The notes under the pieces were generated by a model. It worked only from the letters and a program-made list of their open reading frames with translations, searched no databases and was not told where the DNA came from. The translations under genes were made by a program, and so were the position numbers. A stretch of DNA of 64,000 nucleotides from Candidatus Villigracilis proximus (GTDB taxonomy: Bacteria; Chloroflexota; Anaerolineae; Anaerolineales; Villigracilaceae): NCBI GenBank assembly GCA_016715195.1, contig JADKBB010000011.1, forward strand, positions 1 to 64,000. Direction: 5' to 3'. Of the stretch, positions 10,023 to 19,306 are shown piece by piece (position 1 is the first letter of the stretch; every line of letters starts with the position of its first letter).

Positions 10023-11135
10023 CTAATTTTTTACTGCATCCATCAGGCAGTCGCAAATAAAAGTGATATCTTCGTCGCTCAAATTACCTGATGAAGGCAG
10101 GTTCAAACCGCGGGATGACACTTTATCTGCGATGGGGAATGATTTTCCGTCGGCAAGATTCTGATAAATGGGCAGAACATGCATGGGCGGAAAGAAGGGT
10201 CGCGTTTCAATTCCATGCTCTGCCATTCTTTGCATGACCAAGTCGCGGGCGGGCAATCCATCACCGAGCATCAGACTTGTCATCCAGTAACTGTTTGTAC
10301 AATCAGGCAGTTCGGGTTGTAAATATAGATCGGGATTTTTCCCAAGGTGCGCGCGATAGGTTTCCGCCACACGCCTTCTCTGGGCGAGATGCCAATCCAC
10401 CTTTTCCAGTTGCGCCAGACCGAGCGCCGCCTGAATATTGGTCATGCGATAGTTGTAGCCGACCATGGTGAACCAGTAGCGCCGATCGGGGTCAACACCC
10501 TGACCTTTAAGCTGCCGCATTTTTGCTGCGAGAGAATCGTCATTGGTGGTGATCATGCCGCCTTCGCCGCAGGTGATGATCTTGTTGCCAAAAAAACTGA
10601 ACGTGCCGATGTCGCCAATTCCCCCCACCACCTGGCCGTGATATTGCGCGCCGTGCGCCTCTGCCGCGTCTTCAATAACATACAGATGGTGCTTGCGGGC
10701 AAGATCAAGGATGGGCTGCATATCCGACGGGTGACCATAGACATGCACCACGATAATGGCCTTGGTGCGTGGTGTAATGGCGGCCTCGATCTTTTCAGGA
10801 TCGATATTCCATGTATGCGGTTCACTATCGACAAAGATTGGGGTTGCACCGGTATACGTCACGCAGTTGGCAGTGGCAACATAGGTGAACGTAGGAATGA
10901 TCACTTCATCACCGGGACCGATGTTCAAGGCCAGCATGGGCAAGTGTAAAGCGACGGTTCCGTTCATGACCGCAATGGCATGTTTCACATTACAAAAACG
11001 GGCAAAACTCTCTTCAAACGCACTGATATATTTTCCCGCCGACGAGATCCACGTCGTATCGAGACAATCATTAACATACTGTTTTTCATTGCCCGCAAAG
11101 ACGGGTGCTGCCACCGGAATATGACGTTTGTCCAT
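10023..11135 (-). CDS. DegT/DnrJ/EryC1/StrS aminotransferase (sugar nucleotide aminotransferase)
   Basis: A 370-residue PLP enzyme of the sugar aminotransferase family. The PLP-binding lysine is K185 in FFGNKIITCGEGG, preceded by the VIEDAAEAHGA aspartate block and followed by the NYRMTNIQAALGLAQLEKV signature. These enzymes convert 3- or 4-keto-6-deoxy sugar nucleotides to amino sugars. It is followed within the cluster by an acyltransferase, and its start codon overlaps the stop of a GNAT acetyltransferase gene by one base (TAATG). The pair therefore probably builds an N-acylated amino-deoxy sugar for the surface glycan. Confidence 0.9.
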   Translation of the reverse strand: MDKRHIPVAAPVFAGNEKQYVNDCLDTTWISSAGKYISAFEESFARFCNVKHAIAVMNGTVALHLPMLALNIGPGDEVIIPTFTYVATANCVTYTGATPIFVDSEPHTWNIDPEKIEAAITPRTKAIIVVHVYGHPSDMQPILDLARKHHLYVIEDAAEAHGAQYHGQVVGGIGDIGTFSFFGNKIITCGEGGMITTNDDSLAAKMRQLKGQGVDPDRRYWFTMVGYNYRMTNIQAALGLAQLEKVDWHLAQRRRVAETYRAHLGKNPDLYLQPELPDCTNSYWMTSLMLGDGLPARDLVMQRMAEHGIETRPFFPPMHVLPIYQNLADGKSFPIADKVSSRGLNLPSSGNLSDEDITFICDCLMDAVKN

Positions 11136-11617
11136 TAGGTTAAACCTTTGATCATAATAATTTTTTGGTCGGGATGCCCAAGATGCATGGTGTCAACCCT
11201 CTCAGTTTCAATAAAGCCTTTATGGATGTACATGGCAAGAGCTGCTGGATTATTTGCATACACACTTAATCGCATTTTTTCACAGCCTGCTTTTCTTGCT
11301 TCTTCTATCGTCTGCTCCAGCACCAGACTTCCAAGCCCCCGCCCATGAAAACGAAAATCAATAAAAATGCCAAAGCTCGGCACATTATAACCTTCATCCC
11401 AACCTCTTAACATGGAGAAGCCCACGGCAGTATTTTCCAGAAAGGCGATATAAAAACGATCCAGCCTGGCTTCGCATGCGATCCATTGAGCAGTTTCCGC
11501 GTTCAACGGGAAGGGGTTGAATGTATCGGTGATGGCGGAAACATCGTTTTGCACAAAAAGGGATGCAAGGATGTTTAGATCATCGGGCTGGATTCTTTTC
11601 AAGCGAATGTTCATCAT
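11135..11617 (-). CDS. GNAT N-acetyltransferase, probably acting on the amino sugar
   Basis: A 160-residue GNAT protein. Features are the beta-bulge strand VPSFGIFIDFRFHGRGLGSLVL with the R-x-x-G-x-G acetyl-CoA loop (RFHGRGLG), then LSVYANNPAALAMYIHKGF, the canonical N-P/A-x-A-x-x-x-Y-x-K-x-G-F ending. The start at 11617 or 11614 (tandem ATGs) is supported by GAGAGG just upstream; earlier in-frame codons would overlap the phosphotransferase gene. Coupling by TAATG to the DegT aminotransferase suggests it N-acetylates that enzyme's product, as WecD- or PseH-type enzymes do. This is inferred from context only. Confidence 0.8.
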   Translation of the reverse strand: MMNIRLKRIQPDDLNILASLFVQNDVSAITDTFNPFPLNAETAQWIACEARLDRFYIAFLENTAVGFSMLRGWDEGYNVPSFGIFIDFRFHGRGLGSLVLEQTIEEARKAGCEKMRLSVYANNPAALAMYIHKGFIETERVDTMHLGHPDQKIIMIKGLT

Positions 11618-11634
11618 CAACCTCTCAAGTTGTT

Positions 11635-13095
11635 TCAGTACGCCCCGCGTCCCTGCAGGACAATGAGCATGGTGTGCATCAAAATATGCAGATCCAGCCA
11701 GATGGACCAATTCTGCACATAATATACATCCAGACCAATTCGTTCATCATACGAGAGATCGTTACGTCCGGATATCTGCCACATGCCGGTCATGCCGGGC
11801 AAGACTTGTTTAAAGACTTCGAGGTCATCACCATAGATCGGAATCTCCTCTTGAACAATGGGGCGCGGTCCGATCAGGCTCATCTCGCGTTTCAAGACAT
11901 TCCATACTTGAGGCAATTCATCCAGACTTGTACGGCGCAGGAACTTGCCAACACGTGTCACACGCGGATCGTTCTTCAGCTTGAAATTATGCTCCCATTC
12001 TTCGCGCAGAACATCATCCTTTTCCAGCATTGAGTTAAGCGCGGATTCTGCATCCACCATCATTGTACGAAACTTCCAGATCAGAACATTGCGGCCATTT
12101 CGTCCGATGCGTTTTTGGGTATAAAAGATCGGGCCTGGGCTGTCAAATTTTATGCATAACATGAGGAACAAAAAAACAGGGATCAGGAGAGGCAGGGAAA
12201 GAATGATTAGTCCCAAGTCAACGGCACGCTTAATCGCCTGATGCAGCGGGTTGATCAATTGGCATCTGACTTCCAATCCCAACTGCTCGGAGATCAACAA
12301 CGGCGTGAACCACATCGACGACATACGCGGTTCATTAAGCATCACGATCAGCCTTTGAAAATGATGAGAAGGATGCAAGAGGACATTCCCCACCGCGCTT
12401 AAAGGCAATTGATAAGGCACGATGATGGCAATGTCGATGCCTTCAAAGATATTCGACTGATCCCATTGACCGGTCTTTTTTTGCTGTGAAGCTGGGGGAA
12501 AAATACGATGGAGAGAATCAACCCGGAGGCACAGCACCGGGCGCATTCCGTTAAGATAATTGCGTTTCAAGCTGTTGAAGATGCGTTCAGTTTCTTCCGT
12601 TTCACCAATGACCGCCACGGGCAATCCCCACAAATCAAGGCGAAGAGCGAAGCGCCGCATAATCCTCCGTGCTATGGGAGAACCAAGTAAAACAAAAATC
12701 CAGGTCAATCCCAACACGGCACGCGACCATTCCGAAACATTACGAAGATAAAAGCTCAACCCCATTAAGCCCATCATCCCAAGCGTTGTACCGATGCTCA
12801 AACGGCGTAATTCTTCAACAGAACTCAGACCCACGCCGGGATACAGGTCAAATGAAAAATAGATACAGCAAAACACTACACTGATAGGAAGAAGGATTGG
12901 CAGGTAATGGGCGGGAAGCAGATCGGCTCGTACCTGACTCCATAGAAGCAGAGCCAGCCCGATGGAAGCGATGATCGTCAGCACATCGCTTAAGATCATA
13001 AAACCTGCCATCACACCACGACGATACAACCAGCGCCACCCGCCAAGGCGTGGCGCCAGAAAAGATTCATCTTTAAAAATTATGTTCGATTGCAT
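11635..13095 (-). CDS. Undecaprenyl-phosphate sugar phosphotransferase (WbaP/WcaJ-type initiating enzyme)
   Basis: About 486 residues. Several N-terminal hydrophobic segments (first 130 residues) precede a CoA-binding-like domain and a C-terminal bacterial sugar transferase domain. That domain begins at KRAVDLGLIILSLPLL and contains KFDSPGPIFYTQKRIGRNG, WKFRTM and RRTSLDELPQVWNVLK with SLIGPRP. It transfers a hexose-1-phosphate to undecaprenyl phosphate and so starts repeat-unit synthesis. ATG at 13095 is chosen over a TTG at 13113, which lacks a ribosome binding site. The gene lies between the two upstream glycosyltransferases and the sugar-modifying enzymes, as expected for a polysaccharide operon. 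Confidence 0.9.
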   Translation of the reverse strand: MQSNIIFKDESFLAPRLGGWRWLYRRGVMAGFMILSDVLTIIASIGLALLLWSQVRADLLPAHYLPILLPISVVFCCIYFSFDLYPGVGLSSVEELRRLSIGTTLGMMGLMGLSFYLRNVSEWSRAVLGLTWIFVLLGSPIARRIMRRFALRLDLWGLPVAVIGETEETERIFNSLKRNYLNGMRPVLCLRVDSLHRIFPPASQQKKTGQWDQSNIFEGIDIAIIVPYQLPLSAVGNVLLHPSHHFQRLIVMLNEPRMSSMWFTPLLISEQLGLEVRCQLINPLHQAIKRAVDLGLIILSLPLLIPVFLFLMLCIKFDSPGPIFYTQKRIGRNGRNVLIWKFRTMMVDAESALNSMLEKDDVLREEWEHNFKLKNDPRVTRVGKFLRRTSLDELPQVWNVLKREMSLIGPRPIVQEEIPIYGDDLEVFKQVLPGMTGMWQISGRNDLSYDERIGLDVYYVQNWSIWLDLHILMHTMLIVLQGRGAY

Positions 13096-13125
13096 AGCTC
13101 GATAAGTATCCAAAAAATTTTAAGG

Positions 13126-14187
13126 TCAGAGTGCTAAAAGTTCCAAGGTTCTCTTTGCCGTTTTAATCCACGTGAATTGCGCCGCGTGGATTTTGCCGCT
13201 CTGGCGCAATTTTTCTTGCAGAGATGTGTCTGAAATAAATGCTTCGATCTTTTCCATGATGTCTGCCACGTTAAATGGGTCGAAATATAAAGCGGCCTCC
13301 CCTCCCACTTCGGGTAGCGATGCAGCCCGTGAACTTATGACCGGACAGCCAAAATTCATCGCTTCAAGAATGGGCAGTCCGAAGCCTTCATAATACGAAG
13401 GAAGAATAAAGCCGAGAGCATGTTCATACAGTGCTTTTAGTTTTGCGTCATTAATATACCCCAGTTGAATGACATTGGAAGGAAGACTCTGAGACTCAAT
13501 ATTTTGGAAGACGCTCTTGAAACTTCCGCCTGCCAAGGCGAATTTCGTTTCTCCTTCCAACCCGACAATTGCCTCCAGTAGCCGGGGCATGTTCTTGTGC
13601 GGACTTTGGCTGGCGACCATCAAGATATAAGGCTGGTCATGCAATTTGTACGTCTGCAAAACACTTTCATCCGCTTGAAGATGTTGAAGATGGTCGCCCC
13701 CAAGCGGAATCACTTCAAAGCGGCTGGCGTCGCAATGGAGATACCTAGTCAATTCCTGTTGGGAAAACTTTGAATCAGTGAAAATACTGCGCGCCCGTCT
13801 CACTAGTTGTTGAAAAACAAATTTATATTTGGCTTTGAATGTTCGCGAGTAAGCCTGCGGCACTGCGAAGACTGAAGCATCATGAAATGTCACCGACTGA
13901 TTTCTGTAAAAGGCAGGACCAATATTGCATGGAGAAAAAAGGAATTCGCCATTTAGCCACAGTGGCAGGTCAACCTGCTCCCATAGATTCCCGCGATTTC
14001 TTCCAATGATGCGCAGCTCAATATTATTCCATGAGGGGCGTATGAATTCCTCGGGCGGCGCAAGGCAGATCAACTCCATGTCTGGATTCAACACATCGAA
14101 AGCATGTAACAATTCGTGCGCGTAACGTTGAACCCCGGTCAGCGGCTGGGTAAGGAATCTTCCGTTGATAAAAATACGTCTGCTCAT
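13126..14187 (-). CDS. GT4 family glycosyltransferase
   Basis: An intact transferase of about 353 residues. The N-terminus RRIFINGRFLTQPLTGVQRY is typical of mannosyl- and rhamnosyl-type GT4 enzymes. The C-terminal Rossmann domain has YILMVASQSPHKNMPRLLEA, LGYINDAKLKALYEHA and PSYYEGFGLPILEAMNFGCP, the last containing the conserved E-x7-E pattern. The start at 14187 makes a four-base ATGA overlap with the upstream glycosyltransferase stop, so the two are translationally coupled; the frame is open upstream but would overlap further. The sugar specificity is unknown. Confidence 0.88.
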   Translation of the reverse strand: MSRRIFINGRFLTQPLTGVQRYAHELLHAFDVLNPDMELICLAPPEEFIRPSWNNIELRIIGRNRGNLWEQVDLPLWLNGEFLFSPCNIGPAFYRNQSVTFHDASVFAVPQAYSRTFKAKYKFVFQQLVRRARSIFTDSKFSQQELTRYLHCDASRFEVIPLGGDHLQHLQADESVLQTYKLHDQPYILMVASQSPHKNMPRLLEAIVGLEGETKFALAGGSFKSVFQNIESQSLPSNVIQLGYINDAKLKALYEHALGFILPSYYEGFGLPILEAMNFGCPVISSRAASLPEVGGEAALYFDPFNVADIMEKIEAFISDTSLQEKLRQSGKIHAAQFTWIKTAKRTLELLAL

Positions 14188-15337
14188 CGTTTGCCTGTTG
14201 CGTGAATTTCTGTCTGGAATTTCAGCCATTCACTTTCAACCAGTTCTTCTGCATCACGCCGAAAACGCACATTGGAAAAACGCTCGGCATTTTTGCGGCA
14301 ATTTTCAGTCGTGAAGAGCATCTCATTTGCCTCAAAGCAGTCAACAGCGTCCTGTAATGACTCCGCAGTTTGCGGGCGGAAGAAAATGCCGCTGGGAGAA
14401 TCCTCACCAAGCGGGATGATCGTTTCTGTCAGCCCGCCTTCCCCAAAAACGCAATGCCCGGTGCGCCGCAGGCTTGCGCTTCGATCGGCATGATCCCAAA
14501 ATCTTCCTTGGCGGCGAAAATAAATGCCTTGCATCTTTGCATGTGATCGCGCAATACCTCATCGGGCTGGTAGCCAAGCCATTGAATATTCGGGACATTG
14601 ATTTTTTTTAGCAGGGACGATTCGGGGCCATCACCGATGATGATCAACTTTTTATCGGGCATGGATGTGAATGCCTGCAGGATCAAATCAAAACGTTTAT
14701 ATGGAACAAGCCGTGAGGCAGCCAGGTAGAAGTCTTCACGTTTTTCGCCGGGAGTAAATTTATCTGTGTCCACGGGCGGATAGAGAATACGGGCAGAACG
14801 TCGATAGATCTTTTCGACGCGGCGCGTAATAAAGCCTGAGTTGCCGAGCAAAATATCGGGGCGGTTCGCGGCAATCACATCCCAGTTACGGATGTAATGC
14901 AACAAAGCGCGCGCGGCTATATCCTTCAACATGCCGAAGCCGCTATTCTTTAAGTAGGTACTTTGCAGATCCCATGCATAACGCATTGGGCTGTGGATAT
15001 ATCCAATATGCAATTGGTCGGGATTTGTGATAACACCTTTGGATACAGCGTGGCAGTTGGAGATCACAATGTCATAGGCTGACAGGTCGAACTGCTCCAC
15101 GGCCAAAGGCATGAGCGGTAAAAAGAGGCGATATTTTTTTTTGTTGATGAAAGGGAAATTTTGCAGGAAGGAAGTTTTTACAGACCTGCCTTGAAGGAAA
15201 CCGCGTTCGTTTTCCGGCATAAAGTCGAACAAGGCAAATACATCGGCATTCGGAAAGACATGTAAAAGCTGCTCAACAACCTTCTCCGAGCCTGCGTAGG
15301 TAACGAACCATTCATGGACAATTGCAATTTTTTTCAT
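14184..15337 (-). CDS. GT4 family glycosyltransferase (WbaZ-like), one frameshift
   Basis: First gene of the minus-strand glycan operon. The N-terminus MKKIAIVHEWFVTYAGSEKV and the later YIHSPMRYAWDLQS block are characteristic of a GT4 subgroup that includes WbaZ-like mannosyltransferases. The C-terminal half continues with FYLAASRLVPYKRFDLILQA and AAKEDFGIMPIEAQACG. Near 14445-14449 (T5 on the coding strand) the frame shifts; the following frame supplies FGEGGLTETIIPLGEDSPSG and the rest of the domain. A one-base indel restores a normal protein of about 385 residues, so I read it as one gene. Confidence 0.78.
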
Positions 15338-15373
15338 GGCTACAGTAATTTTACTTTACCCGTTCAGTAGATT

Positions 15374-15412
15374 TATTATCGCCTTTGCATTGAGCATGTA
15401 AAGGCGATAATA
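15374..15412. repeat. Perfect 13-base inverted repeat upstream of the glycan operon
   Basis: TATTATCGCCTTT (15374-15386) pairs exactly with AAAGGCGATAATA (15400-15412), with a 13-base spacer. It lies 37 bases upstream of the first glycosyltransferase start. There is no U-tract on either side, so it is not a standard terminator; it could be an operator or a mobile palindrome. A smaller hairpin, CGCCTA...TAGGCG, is at 15460-15479. Confidence 0.7.
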
Positions 15413-15573
15413 GGCCAATAAGAGTCCCCATCATATCATGACGATGAAATGACTATTACCGCCTAGCTTCAATTAGGCGTTGGATACTTCTTGCCTTTAA
15501 AGATACGCTCCAATTCAAAGTATTTTCAGCGATGAAGGAGCAAGAAAAGCAAGGATGAAGGCAACGATACTCA

Positions 15574-17046
15574 TCACCTAAAAGGACAAATATCTTCGGG
15601 CTCATAATGAGCATCAAAAAGTCCGTGGCTTCCTAGTGGCTCCAATATCTCCTCATGCCCTATTGCATAAGCAATAGCCTTATCACATGAAAGGATTAAG
15701 TCATGAGAAGATTGAAACTCATTCCAAAATTCTGTGGCTAACTCAGCATACGGATAACCAGAATTCTCCTGAGGGTACTTTTCTATTAAAGTATCATATA
15801 CAGCTTTTGCATCGCTCTCCCAACCCTGTTTGAGATGAATGATCATAATTCGATACCGTGCATAGGCCGACAACTGGTCATATTCATCCTGATTGAAAGG
15901 CATTTTATTGACATCAGGATAGCCAAGGTTTTGGGGATCCTGGTTTTGCGAGAAATCCCGCCAAACCTCTTGTGTCCAGCTTTTTAATTTGTCATCAAAA
16001 ATAGCCGCCTGATAGGATTTAAGCGCCGAGTCGTAATCTCCCCTGACTGTTTCCGTATCCCCATCCTGGATAGCTTCAAAACGAAAATCGGGGGGATAGT
16101 ATTCCTGAGAATACCAAACGTAGTTCGCCCCATTCCACATGTAAATTACTTTTTCACTACGCCAGGGACCATCTATACCCATCCATCCGCCTGAATAACT
16201 CGGCGCGCCGCCATCAAGTACAAGTTCATATATACCGTTACCATCAATATCAGCAATGCTTGTTTGACCAATACCGCTTAGATCGGCCATGTCACTATAT
16301 TCAAGCTTGTCGCTAAAATAGTCAACTCGCCAAGTCCTGACTAGACTCTCAAAATTGTCCCCATTCCATTCGTACACCATAATTCCAGTGCAACAATGGG
16401 AGGAAGTCATATCTATAACTAATTCCTTAACTCCGTTATGATTTAAGTCTTGGACCGCTGTAATTCCGGGAATATAGTCAACAGAATCAATAAAATTATC
16501 TACTGTCATTAAATTTTCATATTTACCATTTTGGCAACCAAAAACTGTGACCACTTTATAACTTATAGGCCAATATCCTATTATTAATTCCCGAACGCCA
16601 TCGTTCGTCAGATCCTCATATCTAAAGTTTGAACTATTTTCATTAGATAAACGCCTTACTAACTGCTCAACGCCGCCACTATTCAATATATTCTTAATTG
16701 CACTTTCAAAATCATTATCGTCCAATGGTAACTCGGCTGGGATCTCAATTCCTGACTCACTACTTGGCGGGCAGATCGCTGGTGATGCGGGAGTAAATAT
16801 AACCTGCGGGATGTTTTGAAAATCTGAAGTTGGCGTACTGATCCGTGTTGATGTTGCAGATGGTGTGACTGGCGTCCTTGTGGATGGCACAGGAGTGAAC
16901 GTGGGTGACAAAGCAGAGACTGTTAAAGTTGCCTGCTTTGTAATTACAGGGGTAACAGTTATAAGATCATCAAGGTTATTTTGTTCTTGTGCAATACACC
17001 CCACTAACAAAACCGAACAAAAGAAAATAATAATGATCTTTCTCAT
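15574..17046 (-). CDS. Lipoprotein with VCBS/FG-GAP-like repeats, function unknown
   Basis: About 490 residues. The start MRKIIIIFFCSVLLVGCIAQ gives a lipobox cysteine at residue 17, and GGCGGAG sits five bases upstream of the ATG at 17046. A Thr/Pro/Ser-rich linker follows. The middle contains repeated calcium-loop-like units (DLTNDGVRELIIGY, DLNHNGVKELVIDM, DIDGNGIYELVLDGG), the pattern of FG-GAP/VCBS propeller repeats. The C-terminal third looks helical and TPR-like (YRIMIIHLKQGWESDAKAVY). Surface-exposed, perhaps a binding or scaffold protein. I do not recognise a catalytic motif. It is not obviously part of the glycan operon. Confidence 0.75.
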   Translation of the reverse strand: MRKIIIIFFCSVLLVGCIAQEQNNLDDLITVTPVITKQATLTVSALSPTFTPVPSTRTPVTPSATSTRISTPTSDFQNIPQVIFTPASPAICPPSSESGIEIPAELPLDDNDFESAIKNILNSGGVEQLVRRLSNENSSNFRYEDLTNDGVRELIIGYWPISYKVVTVFGCQNGKYENLMTVDNFIDSVDYIPGITAVQDLNHNGVKELVIDMTSSHCCTGIMVYEWNGDNFESLVRTWRVDYFSDKLEYSDMADLSGIGQTSIADIDGNGIYELVLDGGAPSYSGGWMGIDGPWRSEKVIYMWNGANYVWYSQEYYPPDFRFEAIQDGDTETVRGDYDSALKSYQAAIFDDKLKSWTQEVWRDFSQNQDPQNLGYPDVNKMPFNQDEYDQLSAYARYRIMIIHLKQGWESDAKAVYDTLIEKYPQENSGYPYAELATEFWNEFQSSHDLILSCDKAIAYAIGHEEILEPLGSHGLFDAHYEPEDICPFR

Positions 17047-17339
17047 AGTCTCCGCCTTCTTCAAAAAGAGATGGTTCGTGAATAGATTTTCATTATTATA
17101 CGACACAGAAGGAACGAAGCTAAATTACGACATTCTCCACACGAGGGATGTCCTAAATTTAGGGATAAGTCTTCCCGTTCTGATCTTGTCTTTTATCAAA
17201 GACTCTCGCCCAGCCCTTTGCATAACCCAACGAGGAACCGTTACAAACGGAGTAAGGGAAAATTTCAGGCTAACAAACTGTGAGCGTTCCCTCAAGAATT
17301 TCTCTTTGACAGAATAAGCAGTAATCAGTTAAAATGTAT

Positions 17340-17382
17340 TTGCTCGTTGTTAGGATGCCCCCCTCATCCTAACAACGAGCAA
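17340..17382. repeat. Perfect 18-base inverted repeat (strong hairpin)
   Basis: TTGCTCGTTGTTAGGATG (17340-17357) pairs exactly with the complementary arm at 17365-17382 around the seven-base loop CCCCCCT. The plus-strand copy is followed by TTTG. It is downstream of the minus-strand kinase gene, but no good U-run follows in that direction, so a terminator role is uncertain. Confidence 0.75.
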
Positions 17383-17478
17383 TTTGTTGCCTGTATCAAG
17401 GTTGGGAAAATAGCTTTTGCTGAATACGACCATTGTCCCACTTTATTAGACCTCTTGTATAAGTAACTTGTCATAGAA

Positions 17479-17550
17479 CCACAAAGTCACAAAAGCACCA
17501 AGCCACCAAGTTTTTTTCCTTCGAGTCTTCGAGGCTTTGTGTCTTTGTGG
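17479..17550. repeat. Imperfect inverted repeat of the CACAAAG type
   Basis: The left arm CCACAAAGTCACAAAAGC (17479 onward) and the right arm GCTTTGTGTCTTTGTGG (17534-17550) are near-complementary and flank a T7 run. The motif resembles short interspersed palindromes I associate with environmental genomes of this kind; that association is from memory, not from a search. Confidence 0.55.
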
Positions 17551-17646
17551 CAAAAAACGGACTTTTGCAAGAGATCAATTATCGCTAAAGGTTTGAAGAC
17601 TGACCAATACAGGAATGATTGCCTGTGGGCAGGCATGAGCGTTATC

Positions 17647-18486
17647 TCACGGGAACTCAATATGCGGCTCAATGATCATAGCAACATCAAGTGACCACTG
17701 CATCATATCTTGCGCTCCAATGCGCAACAATTGACTCGCGTTTAGGCAGGCGTATGCATAGGTAAACGCCAACACACGCGGCAGATCGATTCCAAGCGTG
17801 TCTGCAAGGATTGCCGCATTGTTCAACAGCCGGGTTTCGTTATGGACAAGTTCGGGTATGGGCGGATTGCAAAGCGTATTGGCGCAATCGTAGGTGCGCT
17901 CACCAACCAAGCCTTTCGGATCAAAGGCGAGCCAGCCGCGCAACGACTGTCGGATATTGCGGTGGTGAAGATCACCGTGCAACACCCGCACATCGCGCTG
18001 GTCAGCTAGCAACCGTTGGGCAAGAGGAGCACAACGTACATAGATTGACTCTATGCCAGCCTGCCTGTCCACCGCAGCTTTGTTGAACAACTCCCTAAAC
18101 CAGCGATCCAGCGTTAACAATCCATCATGCGGCACATCCTGAGAGGCGCTGTGAAGCTGCTGGATCACCTGTGCGATGATCCGTGTGGCATTTTCATCTC
18201 CACCGCGCTCAACCAGTGTCACAAGTTCATCACCTGCGGCATATTCCAACAAGTGTGCGCCATCGTCATGCCGCAGAAGATGGACTGCCCCACGGCCGTC
18301 AAAACAGCGCAGCGCCACCGCGCCGCGCTGTTCATCCGTCTCTGATGGAGACAGTAGTTTGAGGATTACTGTTTCAGAATCGTGTGTAACAGTGTAGATG
18401 TGACTGGTCACCGTCTGTGTAAGTAACTGCGGGTCCGAAAGATTCCACGCATCCAAATAATAGTTCAGCCTTATGTTATTCATCAT
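17647..18486 (-). CDS. APH(6)/hydroxyurea phosphotransferase-like kinase
   Basis: A 279-residue aminoglycoside phosphotransferase-fold protein. ATP-binding and catalytic features are visible: TVILKLLSP (K43), the Brenner-type catalytic loop VLHGDLHHRNI (170-177) and the metal-binding AFDPKGLVGERTYD (D189). FDPKG with the following GE-x-x-YD is the signature of the APH(6)/StrB-type and hydroxyurea kinase family. Such proteins may inactivate streptomycin-like drugs, but most environmental homologues are untested. The start at 18486 (or 18483) matches the family's usual beginning; no strong ribosome binding site is present. It is flanked by repeats and a truncated gene, a possible sign of local rearrangement. 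Confidence 0.82.
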   Translation of the reverse strand: MMNNIRLNYYLDAWNLSDPQLLTQTVTSHIYTVTHDSETVILKLLSPSETDEQRGAVALRCFDGRGAVHLLRHDDGAHLLEYAAGDELVTLVERGGDENATRIIAQVIQQLHSASQDVPHDGLLTLDRWFRELFNKAAVDRQAGIESIYVRCAPLAQRLLADQRDVRVLHGDLHHRNIRQSLRGWLAFDPKGLVGERTYDCANTLCNPPIPELVHNETRLLNNAAILADTLGIDLPRVLAFTYAYACLNASQLLRIGAQDMMQWSLDVAMIIEPHIEFP

Positions 18487-18581
18487 GTTTGAAATTATCA
18501 CATTAAAGTACAAAAGGCGACGCGGCCAAACAAATGAATGACGGGGATGACACATTTAGATCCATTGCGCAGGATGTGTTC

Positions 18582-19258
18582 CTAAAAGCCATTCTTCCTG
18601 ATCACTGTCCTATACCACTTGGCGCTATCTTTCAGGATGCGTTCCTGCGTTTCGAAGTTGACCCAGACGATTCCAAAGCGTTGTTCGAACCCGAACGCCC
18701 ACTCAAAGTTGTCCATCAACGACCAGACAAAGTATCCCGCCAATGGCACACCTGCCTGCATCGCGCGATGCGCCGCCGCAAATGTGACTTCAAATAATTT
18801 GTTCGATTTACATCCGGGACGTTTCCATTTTCATCAGGCCCTGTGGAATAACTTGCCCCATTCTCGGTGATGTAAATCTTGCGCGGCAGATAATCGAAAT
18901 AAACACGACACAACACGCCGGTGAGGCCATCCGGGTAATTCTCCCACCCCATCTCTGTCCAATTCTCGGGAGTTTTGGGGAGGGGAAAATCGATCTGTGG
19001 ATCGTTATCAGGCACATCGGCGCGTGCAAGGGTCCGATCATAATAGTTCAATCCAATAAAATCTGTCGGGACCGCAATCGCGCTCATATCGCCAGTTTGC
19101 ACAAAATTCATCCCGTTCGGGAAAGCGCCCAGGTTCGAAAAATGCTCAACCATATCCGACGGATAGCCGCGCCCATAAACTGGATCTGAAAACCAACGGA
19201 ACCATTTGCCATTATCGATTCGGGCAAGATCCAAATCCGCAGCGCGGTGCATGTGTCG
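18582..19258 (-). pseudogene. 5'-truncated GH1 beta-glucosidase remnant
   Basis: Only the C-terminal half of a family 1 glycosidase is present. From the upstream end it reads WFRWFSDPVYGRGYP, then PTDFIGLNYYDRT, the nucleophile motif IYITENGASY and, after a one-base frame change near 18780, AGYFVWSLMDNFEWAFG to RTVIRKNGF at the stop (18582). It aligns block by block with the intact GH1 at 22771-24111 from about residue 240 onward. The first half, including the acid/base NEP motif, is absent; an in-frame TAG lies just upstream at 19259-19261. The neighbouring gene ends 48 bases away, so a deletion or recombination probably removed the 5' part. Unlike the other broken genes here, one indel cannot explain this. 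Confidence 0.85.
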
Positions 19259-19306
19259 CTATCGCTCAGGATGACATTTTTGAGATGCCTAAGTATGGTG
19301 TTCTCT

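Larger units (their letters stand above)
17047..17646. other. Gene-free stretch of 600 bases holding two inverted repeats
   Basis: No convincing coding region, tRNA or promoter was found between the lipoprotein start and the kinase stop. The stretch holds the long hairpin at 17340-17382 and the CACAAAG-type repeat at 17479-17550, listed separately. The rest is AT-rich and unremarkable. Confidence 0.6.

Noticed and set aside
17340..17550. A CRISPR array or an attachment site
   Set aside because: The repeats are single inverted pairs without regular spacing, and no cas genes or integrase are present anywhere in the window.
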